A stretch of 64,000 bases of DNA from Rhodanobacter sp. C05 (lineage in GTDB: Bacteria; Pseudomonadota; Gammaproteobacteria; Xanthomonadales; Rhodanobacteraceae): NCBI RefSeq assembly GCF_002001165.1, contig NZ_MUNQ01000018.1, positions 124,001 through 188,000 on the forward strand, read 5' to 3'. Below, piece after piece: positions 51,969 through 61,814 of the stretch. Within the stretch, counting starts at the first letter, position 1; the number at the start of each line of letters is the position of its first letter. The notes below the pieces were generated by a model, which saw only the letters and a list, made by a program, of their open reading frames with translations, made no database searches and was not told the origin of the DNA. The position numbers and the translations under genes were made by a program.

Positions 51969-52364
51969 ATGGCAGACACGCAACGACCGCTCTCGCCGCA
52001 TCTTCAGGTTTACCGCTGGCAAGTGCAGATGATGAGTTCCATCCTGCATCGCGCTACCGGTATCGCCCTGGCCGTCGGCAGCTTGCTGGTGATATGGGGA
52101 TTGCTCGCGCTGGCTGGAGGCGAGGCCAGCTTCAATCAATTCAAGATCTGCACAGGCAGCCCGCTTGGTCTGGTACTGCTGTTCGGCTGGAGCTGGGCAC
52201 TGTTTTACCACCTGTGCAACGGTATCCGTCACCTGGTCCAGGATGCCGGCGCCGGTTATGCGATTCCGCAGTTCGTGCGCTCCAGCTGGCTGTCGGTGGC
52301 CGGCAGCATCGTGCTTACTTTGCTGGTGTGGGCATATGTATTGACGGCCGGAGGTGCGGCATGA
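51969..52364 (+). CDS. sdhC: Succinate dehydrogenase cytochrome b556 subunit
   Basis: A 131-residue membrane anchor with three transmembrane helices. SdhC motifs are RPLSPHLQVYRWQVQMMSSI, LHRATGIALAVG and the haem-ligand histidine region FYHLCNGIRHLVQDAG. It forms the quinone site and the haem b site with SdhD. It overlaps sdhD by four bases. Confidence 0.96.
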   Translation: MADTQRPLSPHLQVYRWQVQMMSSILHRATGIALAVGSLLVIWGLLALAGGEASFNQFKICTGSPLGLVLLFGWSWALFYHLCNGIRHLVQDAGAGYAIPQFVRSSWLSVAGSIVLTLLVWAYVLTAGGAA

Positions 52365-52750
52365 CCGCGAAGGATTTGCGTAACCCGCTGAAGACCGCAC
52401 TTGGGCTGGGCTCATCCCAGTCGGGTGTGGGCCACTGGTGGACACAGCGCGTGACTGCCGCTGCCTTGGTGCTGCTCGGTGTCTGGTTTGTCGCCACCGT
52501 GCTGTGCCTGTTGCATGCCGATTACGCCACGGCGCATGCGGCGGTGGCGAAGCCGTGGAACGCGCTGCTGCTGATCGCGTTCGTGCTCACCATGTTCTGG
52601 CATGCCGTGCTAGGCCTGCAGGTGGTGATCGAGGATTACGTGCATACCCGCTGGAAGGAAGTCGTCCTGCTGGTGGCGATCAAGTTCCTCGCGGTGCTGG
52701 GCGCGCTGGCGAGCGTGCTGGCCGTGCTGCGCATTGCGCTGACCCCATAA
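52361..52750 (+). CDS. sdhD: Succinate dehydrogenase membrane anchor subunit
   Basis: A 129-residue three-helix subunit: [20 protein letters not shown], then [17 protein letters not shown] with the haem/quinone histidine and Asp-Tyr pair. The start at 52361 overlaps the sdhC stop (ATGA). The long upstream frame is not coding. Confidence 0.93.
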   Translation: MTAKDLRNPLKTALGLGSSQSGVGHWWTQRVTAAALVLLGVWFVATVLCLLHADYATAHAAVAKPWNALLLIAFVLTMFWHAVLGLQVVIEDYVHTRWKEVVLLVAIKFLAVLGALASVLAVLRIALTP

Positions 52751-52769
52751 GACGCGAGGCCAAGAGTTC

Positions 52770-54557
52770 ATGGAAAGCTACAAGATCCAGCAGCATCTGT
52801 ATGACGTGATCGTGGTCGGCGCCGGTGGCGCCGGGCTGCGCGCCACCTTCGGTCTGGCCGAGAAAGGTCTCAAGGCGGCCTGCATCACCAAGGTGTTCCC
52901 GACGCGTTCGCACACGGTGGCTGCACAGGGTGGCATCTCGGCCGCGCTCGGCAACATGGGCGAGGACGACTGGCGCTTCCACTTCTACGACACCGTCAAG
53001 GGTTCCGACTGGCTCGGCGACCAGGACGCGATCGAGTACATGTGCCGCGAGGCGATTCCCTCGATCATCGAGCTGGAACACTACGGCGTGCCGTTCTCGC
53101 GTACCGAAGAAGGCAAGATCTACCAGCGCCCGTTCGGCGGCATGACCACACATTACGGCAAGGGCACCGCGCAGCGCACCTGCGCCGCGGCCGACCGCAC
53201 CGGTCACGCGATCCTGCACACGCTGTACCAGCAGGCACTGGCGCATGACGCCACGTTTTTCATCGAATACTTCGCGATCGACCTGATCTTCGACGAGGCG
53301 GGCGTCTGCCGCGGCGTGCTCGCGCTCGACATGAACGAAGGCACCCTGCATTTCTTCCGCGGTCACGCGGTGGTGATGGCGACCGGCGGTTACGGTCGCG
53401 CCTACTTCAGCGCCACCTCGGCGCATACCTGCACCGGCGACGGTGGCGGCATGGTGCTGCGTGCGGGTCTCGCGCTGCAGGACATGGAGTTCGTGCAGTT
53501 CCATCCCACCGGCATCTACGGTGCCGGCTGCCTGATCACCGAAGGCGTACGTGGCGAAGGTGGCTACCTCACCAACTCCGAGGGCGAGCGCTTCATGGAG
53601 CGCTACGCGCCGAACGCGAAGGATCTGGCCTCGCGCGACGTGGTCAGTCGTGCGATGACGATGGAGATCCGTGAAGGCCGCGGTGTCGGCGAGCACAAGG
53701 ACCACATCTTCATCAACCTGATGCATCTTGGTCCCGAGGTGATCCACGAGCGCCTGCCAGGCATCGCCGAGTCGGCGCGCATCTTCGCCGGTGTCGATGT
53801 GACCAAGGAGCCGATCCCGGTCATCCCGACGGTGCACTACAACATGGGCGGCATCCCGACCAACTATCACGGCGAAGTCGTGCAGAAGAAGGGCGACGAT
53901 GTCGATGCCATCGTGCCGGGCCTGTTCGCGATCGGCGAGGCGGCTTGCGTGTCGGTGCATGGCGCGAATCGCCTTGGCTCCAACTCGCTGCTCGATCTGG
54001 TCGTGTTCGGTCGCGCGGTGGCGCATCGCTGCGCCGAACTGATCAAGCCGGAGACGGCGCATCGGGATTTGCCGACCAACGTGCTGGACAAGGCACTCGC
54101 CCGTTTCGATGGCCTGCGCAATGCCAATGGCAGCAAGCCGACTGCACAGATCCGTCTGGAGATGCAGCGCATCATGCAGAGTGATGCGGCGGTATTCCGT
54201 ACGGGTACGACGCTTAAGGAAGGTTCCGAGAAGATTTCCGCCGTGCGCGAATCGTTCAAGGATGTCCGCGTCAGCGATCGCTCGATGGTGTGGAACTCCG
54301 ACCTGATCGAGACGCTGGAGCTGGCCAACCTGCTGGATCAGGCCATTGCCACGATGCACTCGGCCCAGCAGCGCACGGAAAGCCGCGGCGGTCATGCGCG
54401 CGAGGACTTCCCCGACCGCAACGACGCCGAGTGGATGAAGCACACGCTGGTGAAGGTGGACGAGGCCGGCAAGAGCAGCTTCGACTTCCGTCCGGTACAC
54501 ATGTACACCTTGACCGATGAGGTTGAGGTTGTGCCGCCGAAGAAGCGCGTTTACTAA
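52770..54557 (+). CDS. sdhA: Succinate dehydrogenase flavoprotein subunit
   Basis: The 595-residue FAD subunit that oxidises succinate to fumarate. It has dinucleotide fold [20 protein letters not shown], the covalent FAD histidine in [17 protein letters not shown], active-site segments [20 protein letters not shown] and [13 protein letters not shown], and [20 protein letters not shown]. It is in the expected sdhCDAB order. Confidence 0.98.
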   Translation: MESYKIQQHLYDVIVVGAGGAGLRATFGLAEKGLKAACITKVFPTRSHTVAAQGGISAALGNMGEDDWRFHFYDTVKGSDWLGDQDAIEYMCREAIPSIIELEHYGVPFSRTEEGKIYQRPFGGMTTHYGKGTAQRTCAAADRTGHAILHTLYQQALAHDATFFIEYFAIDLIFDEAGVCRGVLALDMNEGTLHFFRGHAVVMATGGYGRAYFSATSAHTCTGDGGGMVLRAGLALQDMEFVQFHPTGIYGAGCLITEGVRGEGGYLTNSEGERFMERYAPNAKDLASRDVVSRAMTMEIREGRGVGEHKDHIFINLMHLGPEVIHERLPGIAESARIFAGVDVTKEPIPVIPTVHYNMGGIPTNYHGEVVQKKGDDVDAIVPGLFAIGEAACVSVHGANRLGSNSLLDLVVFGRAVAHRCAELIKPETAHRDLPTNVLDKALARFDGLRNANGSKPTAQIRLEMQRIMQSDAAVFRTGTTLKEGSEKISAVRESFKDVRVSDRSMVWNSDLIETLELANLLDQAIATMHSAQQRTESRGGHAREDFPDRNDAEWMKHTLVKVDEAGKSSFDFRPVHMYTLTDEVEVVPPKKRVY

Positions 54558-54579
54558 GTTTTCGACTGGAGAGGCAACC

Positions 54580-55362
54580 GTGGCCGAGTTCACGCTACCC
54601 AAGAATTCCAAGATCCAGCCGGGCAAGCACTATCCGGCGAAGGATGCGAAGAATCCGCGCACCTTCCGCATTTATCGCTGGTCGCCGGACGACGGCCAGA
54701 ACCCGCGTATCGATACGTACGAGGTCGATCTGGCCGCGTGCGGCCCGATGGTTCTGGACGCGCTGCTGAAGATCAAGAACGAGATCGATTCCACGCTGAC
54801 GCTGCGCCGTTCCTGCCGTGAAGGCATCTGCGGTTCGTGTGCGATGAACATCGACGGTACCAACACGCTGGCCTGCACCCGGGCAATCTCGGAGTGTGCG
54901 TCCGGCGACGTGAAGATCTATCCGCTGCCGCACATGCAAGTGGTGAAGGATCTGGTACCTGACCTGACCCATTTCTATGCGCAATTCGCCTCGATCAAGC
55001 CATGGCTGCGCACGCAGAGCCCGGCGCCGGATCGTGAGCGGCTGCAGTCGCCGGAAGAGCGCAAGAAGCTCGACGGCCTGTACGAGTGCATCCTGTGCGC
55101 CTGCTGCTCGACCAGCTGCCCGAGCTACTGGTGGAACGGCGACAAGTACCTCGGCCCGGCGATCCTGCTGCAGGCCTATCGCTGGATCGTCGACTCGCGT
55201 GACGAGGCCACCGGTGCACGGCTGGATGATCTGGAAGATCCGTTCAAGCTGTATCGCTGCCACACCATCATGAACTGCACACGCACCTGCCCGAAGGGTC
55301 TGAACCCGGCCAAGGCGATTGCCGAGATCAAGAAGCTGATGGTGGAGCGTCGCTCGGCATGA
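54580..55362 (+). CDS. sdhB: Succinate dehydrogenase iron-sulfur subunit
   Basis: A 260-residue subunit with three Fe-S clusters. The 2Fe-2S ligands lie in [20 protein letters not shown], the 4Fe-4S ligands in [17 protein letters not shown] and the 3Fe-4S ligands in [21 protein letters not shown] start at 54580 is chosen because GGAGAGG lies upstream and it gives the family N-terminus. The frame extends back into sdhA but is not coding there. Confidence 0.96.
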   Translation: MAEFTLPKNSKIQPGKHYPAKDAKNPRTFRIYRWSPDDGQNPRIDTYEVDLAACGPMVLDALLKIKNEIDSTLTLRRSCREGICGSCAMNIDGTNTLACTRAISECASGDVKIYPLPHMQVVKDLVPDLTHFYAQFASIKPWLRTQSPAPDRERLQSPEERKKLDGLYECILCACCSTSCPSYWWNGDKYLGPAILLQAYRWIVDSRDEATGARLDDLEDPFKLYRCHTIMNCTRTCPKGLNPAKAIAEIKKLMVERRSA

Positions 55363-55368
55363 AGCAGC

Positions 55369-55418
55369 TGTCGCCGCTACGCGGCGACACCGCATAACCT
55401 CTCCCCTTTGGGGAGAGG
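55369..55418. repeat. Two tandem hairpins between sdhB and sdhE
   Basis: TGTCGCCGC/GCGGCGACA (55369-55389) and CCTCTCCCC/GGGGAGAGG (55398-55418) each have a three-base loop and follow the sdhB stop within six bases. Neither has a T-run. They may trim or stabilise the sdh mRNA and lower read-through into sdhE. Confidence 0.6.
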
Positions 55419-55451
55419 AGGCCATGGAGGCGCTTCGCGCGAGTTGATCTT

Positions 55452-55700
55452 ATGGATGAAGCACGTCTCAAGCGCCTGCGCTGGCGCACCCGTCGCGGCA
55501 CCCGCGAACTGGATGCCCTGTTCGGCGGCTGGCTGGACGAACGCTTTGCTGACGCCGATGAAGCGCAGCAGCAGGCGTTCGACGAACTGCTCGATGTGCA
55601 GGATCCGGACCTGTGGGACTGGGTGATGGGTCATGCGCGTCCGGAACGAACGGATTGGCAGGTGATCATCGATGACATCCGCGCCCGCCATCGGCTTTGA
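55452..55700 (+). CDS. sdhE: FAD assembly factor SdhE
   Basis: An 82-residue protein that promotes covalent attachment of FAD to SdhA. The RGxxE motif is present (RRGTRELDALFGGWLDERF), with the conserved aromatic helix WDWVMGHARPE. It follows the sdh genes after two hairpins. Its end overlaps the next gene by 29 bases. Confidence 0.93.
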   Translation: MDEARLKRLRWRTRRGTRELDALFGGWLDERFADADEAQQQAFDELLDVQDPDLWDWVMGHARPERTDWQVIIDDIRARHRL

Positions 55701-56109
55701 GTACCGGCCGTCGCGCCTGTTGCAACGCATGTTGCTCGTGGTCGCTGCCCTGGCGATGCTGTCTGTCGTGCTGTGCGCATTGGCGCTGTGGCTGAAACTG
55801 CTGCTGATCGCCGGCGTACTGCTGGCGACATGGCAATCCGCCCGCAAGGCGGCAGGCTCACCGGTAGCGGCCGCGGGCTGGAGTGCCGACGACAGCTGGA
55901 CACTGCATCTGGCTGATCATGAGGACGTGCCGGCCATGCTGGCTTCGTTCCGGGTGTTGGGTGGTTTCGTGTTGCTGCGCCTGCGGACCGCGGAGCAGGG
56001 CGCGCAGGTATTGCTGCTGGCGCCGGACAACAGCGATGCGGATATCCGTCGTCGTCTGCGCATGCGGCTGGCGACGGTGCAGCCGGGCGAGGCTGTGCCG
56101 CGGCTCTGA
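55672..56109 (+). CDS. ygfX: YgfX/CptA-family membrane protein
   Basis: A 145-residue protein with an N-terminal basic patch (FEYRPSRLLQR), two adjacent transmembrane helices (about residues 20-55) and a C-terminal beta domain ending in DIRRRLRMRLATVQ. It matches the YgfX family, which in E. coli lies in an operon with sdhE. E. coli YgfX was reported as a toxin acting on cytoskeletal proteins, but this role is debated. The large overlap with sdhE suggests coupling. Confidence 0.75.
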   Translation: MTSAPAIGFEYRPSRLLQRMLLVVAALAMLSVVLCALALWLKLLLIAGVLLATWQSARKAAGSPVAAAGWSADDSWTLHLADHEDVPAMLASFRVLGGFVLLRLRTAEQGAQVLLLAPDNSDADIRRRLRMRLATVQPGEAVPRL

Positions 56110-56221
56110 TTCACAGGGCTCTTAGTCGCCGGCAACTTCGCCAACCCAGCGCGGTCTCACCGAATACCTGATAATGCCTGTCCGGGCGGCCCGCCCTGCG
56201 ATCCCCACAAGCGACCCGCCC

Positions 56222-57463
56222 ATGTTCCGACCGCTCGAACTCTTCATCGGCCTGCGCTACACGCGTGCCAAGCGACGCAACCAGTTCATCTCGTTCATCT
56301 CCACCGTATCGATCGTGTGCATCGCGATCAGCGTGATTGCGCTGATCACCGTGATGTCGGTGATGAACGGTTTCGATTACCAGATGAAGTCGCGCATCCT
56401 CGGCGCGATCTCGCATGCCACGGTATCCGGTGTCGGCGAAAGCGTGCAGGACTGGCCGCGCACGCTGCAGGTCGCCGAGACGAACCCGCATGTGCTGGGG
56501 GCTGCGCCTTACGTGGAAGCCGAGGCTTATCTGACCGCCGGCCATTCCAGCGCTGCGCTGCTGCGTGGCATCGAGCCGACGCAGGAGCCCAAGGTCGTCG
56601 ATATCAGCAAGCACATGATCGAGGGCTCGCTGAACGAACTGACCCCGAACAGCTGGAACATTGTGCTTGGCCGGGATCTGGCCATGACACTCGGCGTGGG
56701 CGTCGGCGACCGGGTGACGGTGATCGTGCAGCAACTGTATGCCACACCGATGGGTGGCGTGCCGAAGATGCGCAGTTTCCATGTAGTGGGCTTGTTCGAA
56801 CTGGGCATGGAGCAGTTTGACTCCGGCCTGGCGCTGGTCAACATGGGTGATGCCGAGAAGCTCAACAGCCTCAGCGGTCCCACCGGCATCCGTCTGCGCC
56901 TCGACGACATGTTCAACGCCCGTCCGGTGGCGCGTGAACTGGCCGACAAGCTGGGGCAGGTGTACCGGGTGCAGACCTGGATGGATACCAACGCGAACCT
57001 GTTTGCCGCGCTGTCGATGGAAAAGATGGTGATGTTCGTGATCCTGTCGCTGATCATTCTGGTGGCGGTGATCAACCTGATCTCGATGCTGATGATGCTG
57101 GTCACCGACAAGCAGGCCGACATCGCGATCCTGCGCACGCTCGGCGCCACGCCGCGCAGCATCATGGGCATGTTCATGGTGCAAGGTGTGCTGGTGGGGT
57201 TTGTCGGGATCGGCTTCGGCGTGGGTCTCGGCTCGCTGCTGTCGTGGAAGCTGCCGGGCATCATCAAGTGGATCGAGCACACCTTCCACGTGACCTTCCT
57301 GTCGCCGGACGTCTACTACATCAGCGAGGTGCCGAGCCGGCTGGACTGGCACGATGTGGGCTGGACCGCATTGCTGACCTTTGCCTTCTCGCTGCTGGCT
57401 ACCCTTTATCCCGCGTGGCGCGCCTCGCGTACCCAGCCTGCGCAGGCATTGCGCTATGAATAA
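56222..57463 (+). CDS. lolC: Lipoprotein-releasing ABC permease LolC/LolE
   Basis: A 413-residue inner-membrane protein that frees outer-membrane lipoproteins. The N-terminal [18 protein letters not shown] segment ([20 protein letters not shown]), one helix, a large periplasmic domain with the Hook region ([30 protein letters not shown]) and three C-terminal helices ([20 protein letters not shown]) are all visible. Only one permease gene is present, so the complex may be a homodimer (LolF-like) or use a partner elsewhere. ATG 56222 is chosen. Confidence 0.94.
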   Translation: MFRPLELFIGLRYTRAKRRNQFISFISTVSIVCIAISVIALITVMSVMNGFDYQMKSRILGAISHATVSGVGESVQDWPRTLQVAETNPHVLGAAPYVEAEAYLTAGHSSAALLRGIEPTQEPKVVDISKHMIEGSLNELTPNSWNIVLGRDLAMTLGVGVGDRVTVIVQQLYATPMGGVPKMRSFHVVGLFELGMEQFDSGLALVNMGDAEKLNSLSGPTGIRLRLDDMFNARPVARELADKLGQVYRVQTWMDTNANLFAALSMEKMVMFVILSLIILVAVINLISMLMMLVTDKQADIAILRTLGATPRSIMGMFMVQGVLVGFVGIGFGVGLGSLLSWKLPGIIKWIEHTFHVTFLSPDVYYISEVPSRLDWHDVGWTALLTFAFSLLATLYPAWRASRTQPAQALRYE

Positions 57464-58184
57464 GACCGCCATGAACCCGACCGTTACCGATCAAGCCGGC
57501 GAAAACGTGCTGCGCGCCAGCCACGTCGCCAAGACCTACGACGAAGGCGGCCTGCGCACCGACGTGCTCAGCGACGTGAGCTTCACCCTGAAGCGCGGCG
57601 AGACGATGGCGATCGTCGGTGCCTCCGGCTCGGGCAAGAGCACGCTGCTGCACATCATCGGCGGGCTGGATACGCTGACCGCCGGTGAAGTGGAAGTGGA
57701 CGGCCGCGTGCTGTCGAAGCTCTCCGATGCCGAACGCGGCCGCGTGCGTAACCGCTCGCTCGGTTTCATCTACCAGTTCCATCACCTGTTGCCGGAGTTC
57801 ACCGCGCTGGAGAACGTGTGCATGCCGCTGCTGATCCGCGGCACCGCGATTGCCGAGGCGCAGCGGCAGGCCAGTACGTTGCTGGAACGGGTGGGCCTGG
57901 GCGGACGTTCCCACCACAAGCCGTCTGAACTGTCCGGCGGCGAGCGCCAGCGCTGTGCGGTGGCGCGCGCACTGGTGACCCGGCCGGCCTGTGTGCTTGG
58001 CGACGAGCCCACCGGCAACCTCGACGAAGGCAACGCGGCGCAGGTCTACGCGCTGATGCTGGAACTCAATCGCGAGATCGGCACCAGCTTCATCCTGGTC
58101 ACCCATGACACGCATCTGGCGGGGCGTATGGATCGCACCCTGGTGCTGCACAACGGCGTGCTGCAGGAAAGTCCGAAGGTCTGA
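57456..58184 (+). CDS. lolD: Lipoprotein-releasing ATP-binding protein LolD
   Basis: An ABC ATPase of 242 residues: Walker [15 protein letters not shown], LolD Q-loop region [20 protein letters not shown], signature [18 protein letters not shown], Walker [16 protein letters not shown] 57456 overlaps lolC by eight bases; an ATG at 57471 is an alternative. Confidence 0.96.
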   Translation: MNKTAMNPTVTDQAGENVLRASHVAKTYDEGGLRTDVLSDVSFTLKRGETMAIVGASGSGKSTLLHIIGGLDTLTAGEVEVDGRVLSKLSDAERGRVRNRSLGFIYQFHHLLPEFTALENVCMPLLIRGTAIAEAQRQASTLLERVGLGGRSHHKPSELSGGERQRCAVARALVTRPACVLGDEPTGNLDEGNAAQVYALMLELNREIGTSFILVTHDTHLAGRMDRTLVLHNGVLQESPKV

Positions 58185-58304
58185 TCGTCAGCTGTACCGT
58201 GGCGCCGCCGCCTATGCGGCGAGTGCCTACGTGCTTTTCATCCTCGATGTCGCCGGGGCCGCGTTAGGCTTGGCCGTATCCAGGATGGAACGGCGGGGCG
58301 CGGC

Positions 58305-60614
58305 ATGGCACGAGCGGCGGCAATCACGGCAGCAGTGGCGTTGCTGTCAGGCGTGCTGCTGGTGCAATGGCTGCCGAATTTGCCGCCACGCTGGTGCCTC
58401 GGTCTGCTGCAGTCCGGAGCATTGTTGCTGGCTTGGCGATGGCCACGCGGGCGCTGGCTGGCGTGTGTGCTGTTCGGCATCGTCTGGGCGGCCTGGCATG
58501 GCGTCGCGGCAATGGAAGCGCGCCTGCCGCGTGCACTGGAAGGCCAGGATATCGCGGTGATCGGCAGCATCATCGATCTGCCGCAGCCTGGCAGCGATGC
58601 CAGCCGGTTCACGCTGCGGGTGGAGCAGGCCACGCTGGATGGCCATCCGGTCGCGTTGCATGGCCGGGTGACGGTGTCCTGGTATGACGACGCGCCATTG
58701 TTGCAGCCATGCACCCGCTGGCAGTTGTTGCTGCGGCTGAAACGTCCGCGTGGCCTGCTCAATCCCGGCGTGGCCGACAGCGAGCGCTCGGCGCTGGAGC
58801 GCGGCATCGTGGCCACCGGTTATGTACGCGACGACCCCGGCAATACCCAATTGGCTGCTCCGCACTGGTGCATCGATGGCGTGCGCGATGCGATCGCCCG
58901 CGGCATCGCCGCACGCGTGCATGATCCGCACGATGCAACGCTGCTGCAGGCGTTCTCGGTCGGCGACACGCGTGGGCTGGAGCAGCGCGACTGGGAAGTC
59001 GCGCGGGCGAACGGCGTGTCGCACCTGATCGCGATTTCCGGTTTCCACGTCGGCGTGGCGGCGGTGTTCGGAGTCTGGCTGGCGATGCTGGCCTATCTGC
59101 TGTGTCCGCGGCTGGCGCTGCGGTTGCCGCGTCCGCAGGCGCAGGCGGCCGGCGCGTTGCTGGTCGCCGGCATCTATAGCGCGCTGGCCGGTTTCGGCCT
59201 GCCCACGGTGCGCACCTTGCTGATGATCGCGGTGGTCGCCGTGGCGCGCTGCAGCCGGCGCAGCAGCAGCGGCGCGCACTCGCTGGCGCTGGCGATGATC
59301 GCGATCCTGCTGTTCGATCCGCTGGCAGTCCTGGCGGCGGGGTTCTGGTTGTCGTTCGTCGGCGTGGCGTTCCTGATGCTGTGCCTGCAGTCGCACGGCC
59401 GCGGCCTGCGTGCGTTCCTGCATGAGCTGTCGGCCGGGCAGATGGTGATGACGGTGTCACTGCTGCCGCTGACTTTGTGGTTTTTCGGGCAGGCTTCGCT
59501 GGTAGGGGCGTTGTCCAACCTGATCGCGGTGCCGCTGGTCAGTTTCGTGATCGTGCCATGCGCGTTGTGTGGCATGTTGCTGCTGGGACTGTGCCCGCCG
59601 CTGGCCACACCGGTGCTGTGGCTGGCCGCGCAACTGGCACACGCACAATGGTGGCTGCTGGAACAGATGGCGGACTGGCCCGGTGCACACTGGTATCTGC
59701 CGACTGTGCAGCCGTGGGCGTTGCTGCTGGCGGTACTGGGCGCGCTGTGGCTGTTCCTGCCGCGCGGCATGCCGTTGCGCGGATTCGGTGTGCTGCTGTT
59801 CCTGCCGCTGTTGTGGCCACCGCGCCCGTTACTCGGCGATGGCGCGTTCCAGGTCTGGGTGCTGGATGTGGGACAGGGCTTGTCGGTGCTGCTGCGCACT
59901 CGCGATCACGCACTGGTCTATGACACTGGCGCGCGTTATCCATCCGGTTTCGATCTCGGTGAGGCAGCCGTGTTGCCGTCGATCCATGCGTTGGGCATCA
60001 CGCACCTGGACATGCTGATGATCAGTCATGGCGACAACGATCATGCCGGTGGTGCGCAGGCGGTTGTAACCGCTTTCCCGGAGGCGCAGCGCTATACCGG
60101 CGAGCCGGCACGGATGGCACGAATGAAGTTGCCAATGCGCCAGTGTGTTGCCGGACAATCGTGGCAATGGGATGGTGTGCGTTTTCGCGTGCTGAGTCCG
60201 GCCGATGATGGTGGCGATCGCGACAACGACAGCTCCTGCGTGTTGCTGGTCGAGGGGCGCGGCGGCCATCTGCTGCTGACCGGCGATATCAGTTCGAAGA
60301 TGGAACCGCAGGTGGCTGCCGCGCTCGATCCAGGGATGCGCCCGGTGCTGCTGGTGCCGCATCACGGCAGCAAGACCTCGTCCAGCGCGGGCTTCATCGC
60401 TGCGCTGCAACCGCCCCTGGCGGTGGTGTCGGCGGGCTGGCGCAACCGCTTCGGTCATCCGAAGCCCGAGGTGCTGGCGCGTTATGCCGAGGCTGGCGTG
60501 CCGGTGTTCAATACTGCTGTGGAGGGGGCGATTCCGCTGGATTTTCCTGCCGATGCCCCCGCCCGGCGCGAACGTGGCTGGCGCTGGCGCCAGCCACGTT
60601 ACTGGCGTGAATGA
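58305..60614 (+). CDS. comEC: DNA internalisation protein ComEC/Rec2
   Basis: A 769-residue inner-membrane channel for uptake of single-stranded DNA. An N-terminal DUF4131 domain precedes the Competence domain (VSHLIAISGFHVGVAAVFG, GFGLPTVRTLLMIAVV) with about ten helices. A metallo-beta-lactamase-like C-terminal domain follows (LDVGQGLSVLLRTRDHALVYD, MISHGDNDHAGGAQAV, LLVPHHGSKTS). It implies natural transformation if the pilus genes exist elsewhere. Confidence 0.96.
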   Translation: MARAAAITAAVALLSGVLLVQWLPNLPPRWCLGLLQSGALLLAWRWPRGRWLACVLFGIVWAAWHGVAAMEARLPRALEGQDIAVIGSIIDLPQPGSDASRFTLRVEQATLDGHPVALHGRVTVSWYDDAPLLQPCTRWQLLLRLKRPRGLLNPGVADSERSALERGIVATGYVRDDPGNTQLAAPHWCIDGVRDAIARGIAARVHDPHDATLLQAFSVGDTRGLEQRDWEVARANGVSHLIAISGFHVGVAAVFGVWLAMLAYLLCPRLALRLPRPQAQAAGALLVAGIYSALAGFGLPTVRTLLMIAVVAVARCSRRSSSGAHSLALAMIAILLFDPLAVLAAGFWLSFVGVAFLMLCLQSHGRGLRAFLHELSAGQMVMTVSLLPLTLWFFGQASLVGALSNLIAVPLVSFVIVPCALCGMLLLGLCPPLATPVLWLAAQLAHAQWWLLEQMADWPGAHWYLPTVQPWALLLAVLGALWLFLPRGMPLRGFGVLLFLPLLWPPRPLLGDGAFQVWVLDVGQGLSVLLRTRDHALVYDTGARYPSGFDLGEAAVLPSIHALGITHLDMLMISHGDNDHAGGAQAVVTAFPEAQRYTGEPARMARMKLPMRQCVAGQSWQWDGVRFRVLSPADDGGDRDNDSSCVLLVEGRGGHLLLTGDISSKMEPQVAAALDPGMRPVLLVPHHGSKTSSSAGFIAALQPPLAVVSAGWRNRFGHPKPEVLARYAEAGVPVFNTAVEGAIPLDFPADAPARRERGWRWRQPRYWRE

Positions 60615-60697
60615 GGGATTGCCACGCGTGCCGCAGTACGACGGGGCGGGACTGCTATCATGCGCGCTTCCTGACAGGTCGTGCGGTGGGGTCGAAA

Positions 60698-61372
60698 GTG
60701 CTGGAAATCCTGATGGCTGGCGGCTGGGCGATGGTGCCCATCCTGATCTGCTCGGCGATCGCGCTGGCGATCGTGCTGGAGCGTTGCTGGACCTTGCGCC
60801 GCAAATCGGTGCTGCCGCCGGGTCTGGGCGACGAGGTACGCGAGTGGGCACGTACCGGTCAGTTGTATCCGGCGCACCTGGAAGCGCTGACGAACGGTTC
60901 CCCGTTGGGTGAATTGCTGGCCTCGGCGCTGGCAGTGCGCAACCAGCCGCGCGACCTCATCAAGGAGCGCATCGAGGACACCGGTCGGCACGTGATCCAC
61001 CGGATGGAGCGTTATCTCAACACGCTGGGCACGATCGCGCTGATTGGCCCGCTGCTGGGCCTGTTCGGTACCGTGATCGGCCTGATCCGCATGTTCATGG
61101 AAGTCATGGCCGGCGGCATCGGCGATCCGGCCAAGATGGCCGGCGGCATCGGCGAGGCGCTGATCTGCACCGCGTCGGGCCTGACCGTGGCGATTCCCGC
61201 CTATGTGCTGCACCGTTATTTCCGTTCGCGCGTGGCTGGCTATTGCGTGGAGATGGAGAAACAGGCCACCGCCTTGCTCGACGACCTGACCCTGGCGCCT
61301 GCAGCGACTGCGCCGGCACCTGCGCGCCCGCGTCGTACGACGCCGGCATCGTCCGCGCCGAACGCGGGCTGA
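60698..61372 (+). CDS. exbB: Biopolymer transport protein ExbB (MotA/TolQ/ExbB)
   Basis: A 224-residue proton-channel subunit. It has LEILMAGGWAMVPILICSAI at the N-terminus, the central conserved GTIALIGPLLGLFGTVIGLI and GGIGEALICTASGLTVAIPA. With ExbD it energises TonB or acts near LPS export. The start is ambiguous: GTG 60698 is chosen to fit the family; GTG 60686 and ATG 60713 are alternatives. The next gene begins ten bases on. Confidence 0.93.
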   Translation: MLEILMAGGWAMVPILICSAIALAIVLERCWTLRRKSVLPPGLGDEVREWARTGQLYPAHLEALTNGSPLGELLASALAVRNQPRDLIKERIEDTGRHVIHRMERYLNTLGTIALIGPLLGLFGTVIGLIRMFMEVMAGGIGDPAKMAGGIGEALICTASGLTVAIPAYVLHRYFRSRVAGYCVEMEKQATALLDDLTLAPAATAPAPARPRRTTPASSAPNAG

Positions 61373-61382
61373 GCACGCACCG

Positions 61383-61814
61383 ATGCGTATCAGCAATGAC
61401 CGCCGCGGGGATGATTTCGAGATCAACGTGATCCCGTTGATCGACGTACTGCTGACCCTGTTGATGTTCTTCGTGCTGACCAGCACCTTTGTGCAGCACT
61501 CGCGCCTGCAGGTGACCTTGCCCAAGGCAAGCACGCAGGATCGCGACATGAACGCTCCGGCGCTGACCATCATGATCGACCGGGACGGCCGCTACTACGT
61601 GGGCAGCGACGAGGTGATGGGCGAGGGCATCGAGCCGCTCAAGCAGGCCATCGCGCGCAACGCGGGTGCCGACCACGACCGGCCAGTGACGATCCGTGCC
61701 GACGCGATGACGCCGAACCAGGACGTGGTCACCGCGATGGATGCGCTGGGCCAGCTCGGCTTCACCAAGCTGTCGATCGCCACTACGCCGAGCAAGCCAG
61801 GCGCGGCTCAGTGA
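61383..61814 (+). CDS. exbD: Biopolymer transport protein ExbD/TolR
   Basis: A 143-residue protein with a single N-terminal helix carrying the essential aspartate (INVIPLIDVLLTLLMFFVL). A periplasmic domain follows (LTIMIDRDGRYYVGSDEVMG). It partners ExbB. It overlaps the msbA start by four bases (GTGA). Confidence 0.95.
   Translation: MRISNDRRGDDFEINVIPLIDVLLTLLMFFVLTSTFVQHSRLQVTLPKASTQDRDMNAPALTIMIDRDGRYYVGSDEVMGEGIEPLKQAIARNAGADHDRPVTIRADAMTPNQDVVTAMDALGQLGFTKLSIATTPSKPGAAQ

Noticed and set aside
52680-54626. 648-codon minus-strand frame opposite sdhA
   Set aside because: It is the exact antisense of the highly conserved sdhA and has no domain; a typical high-GC shadow.
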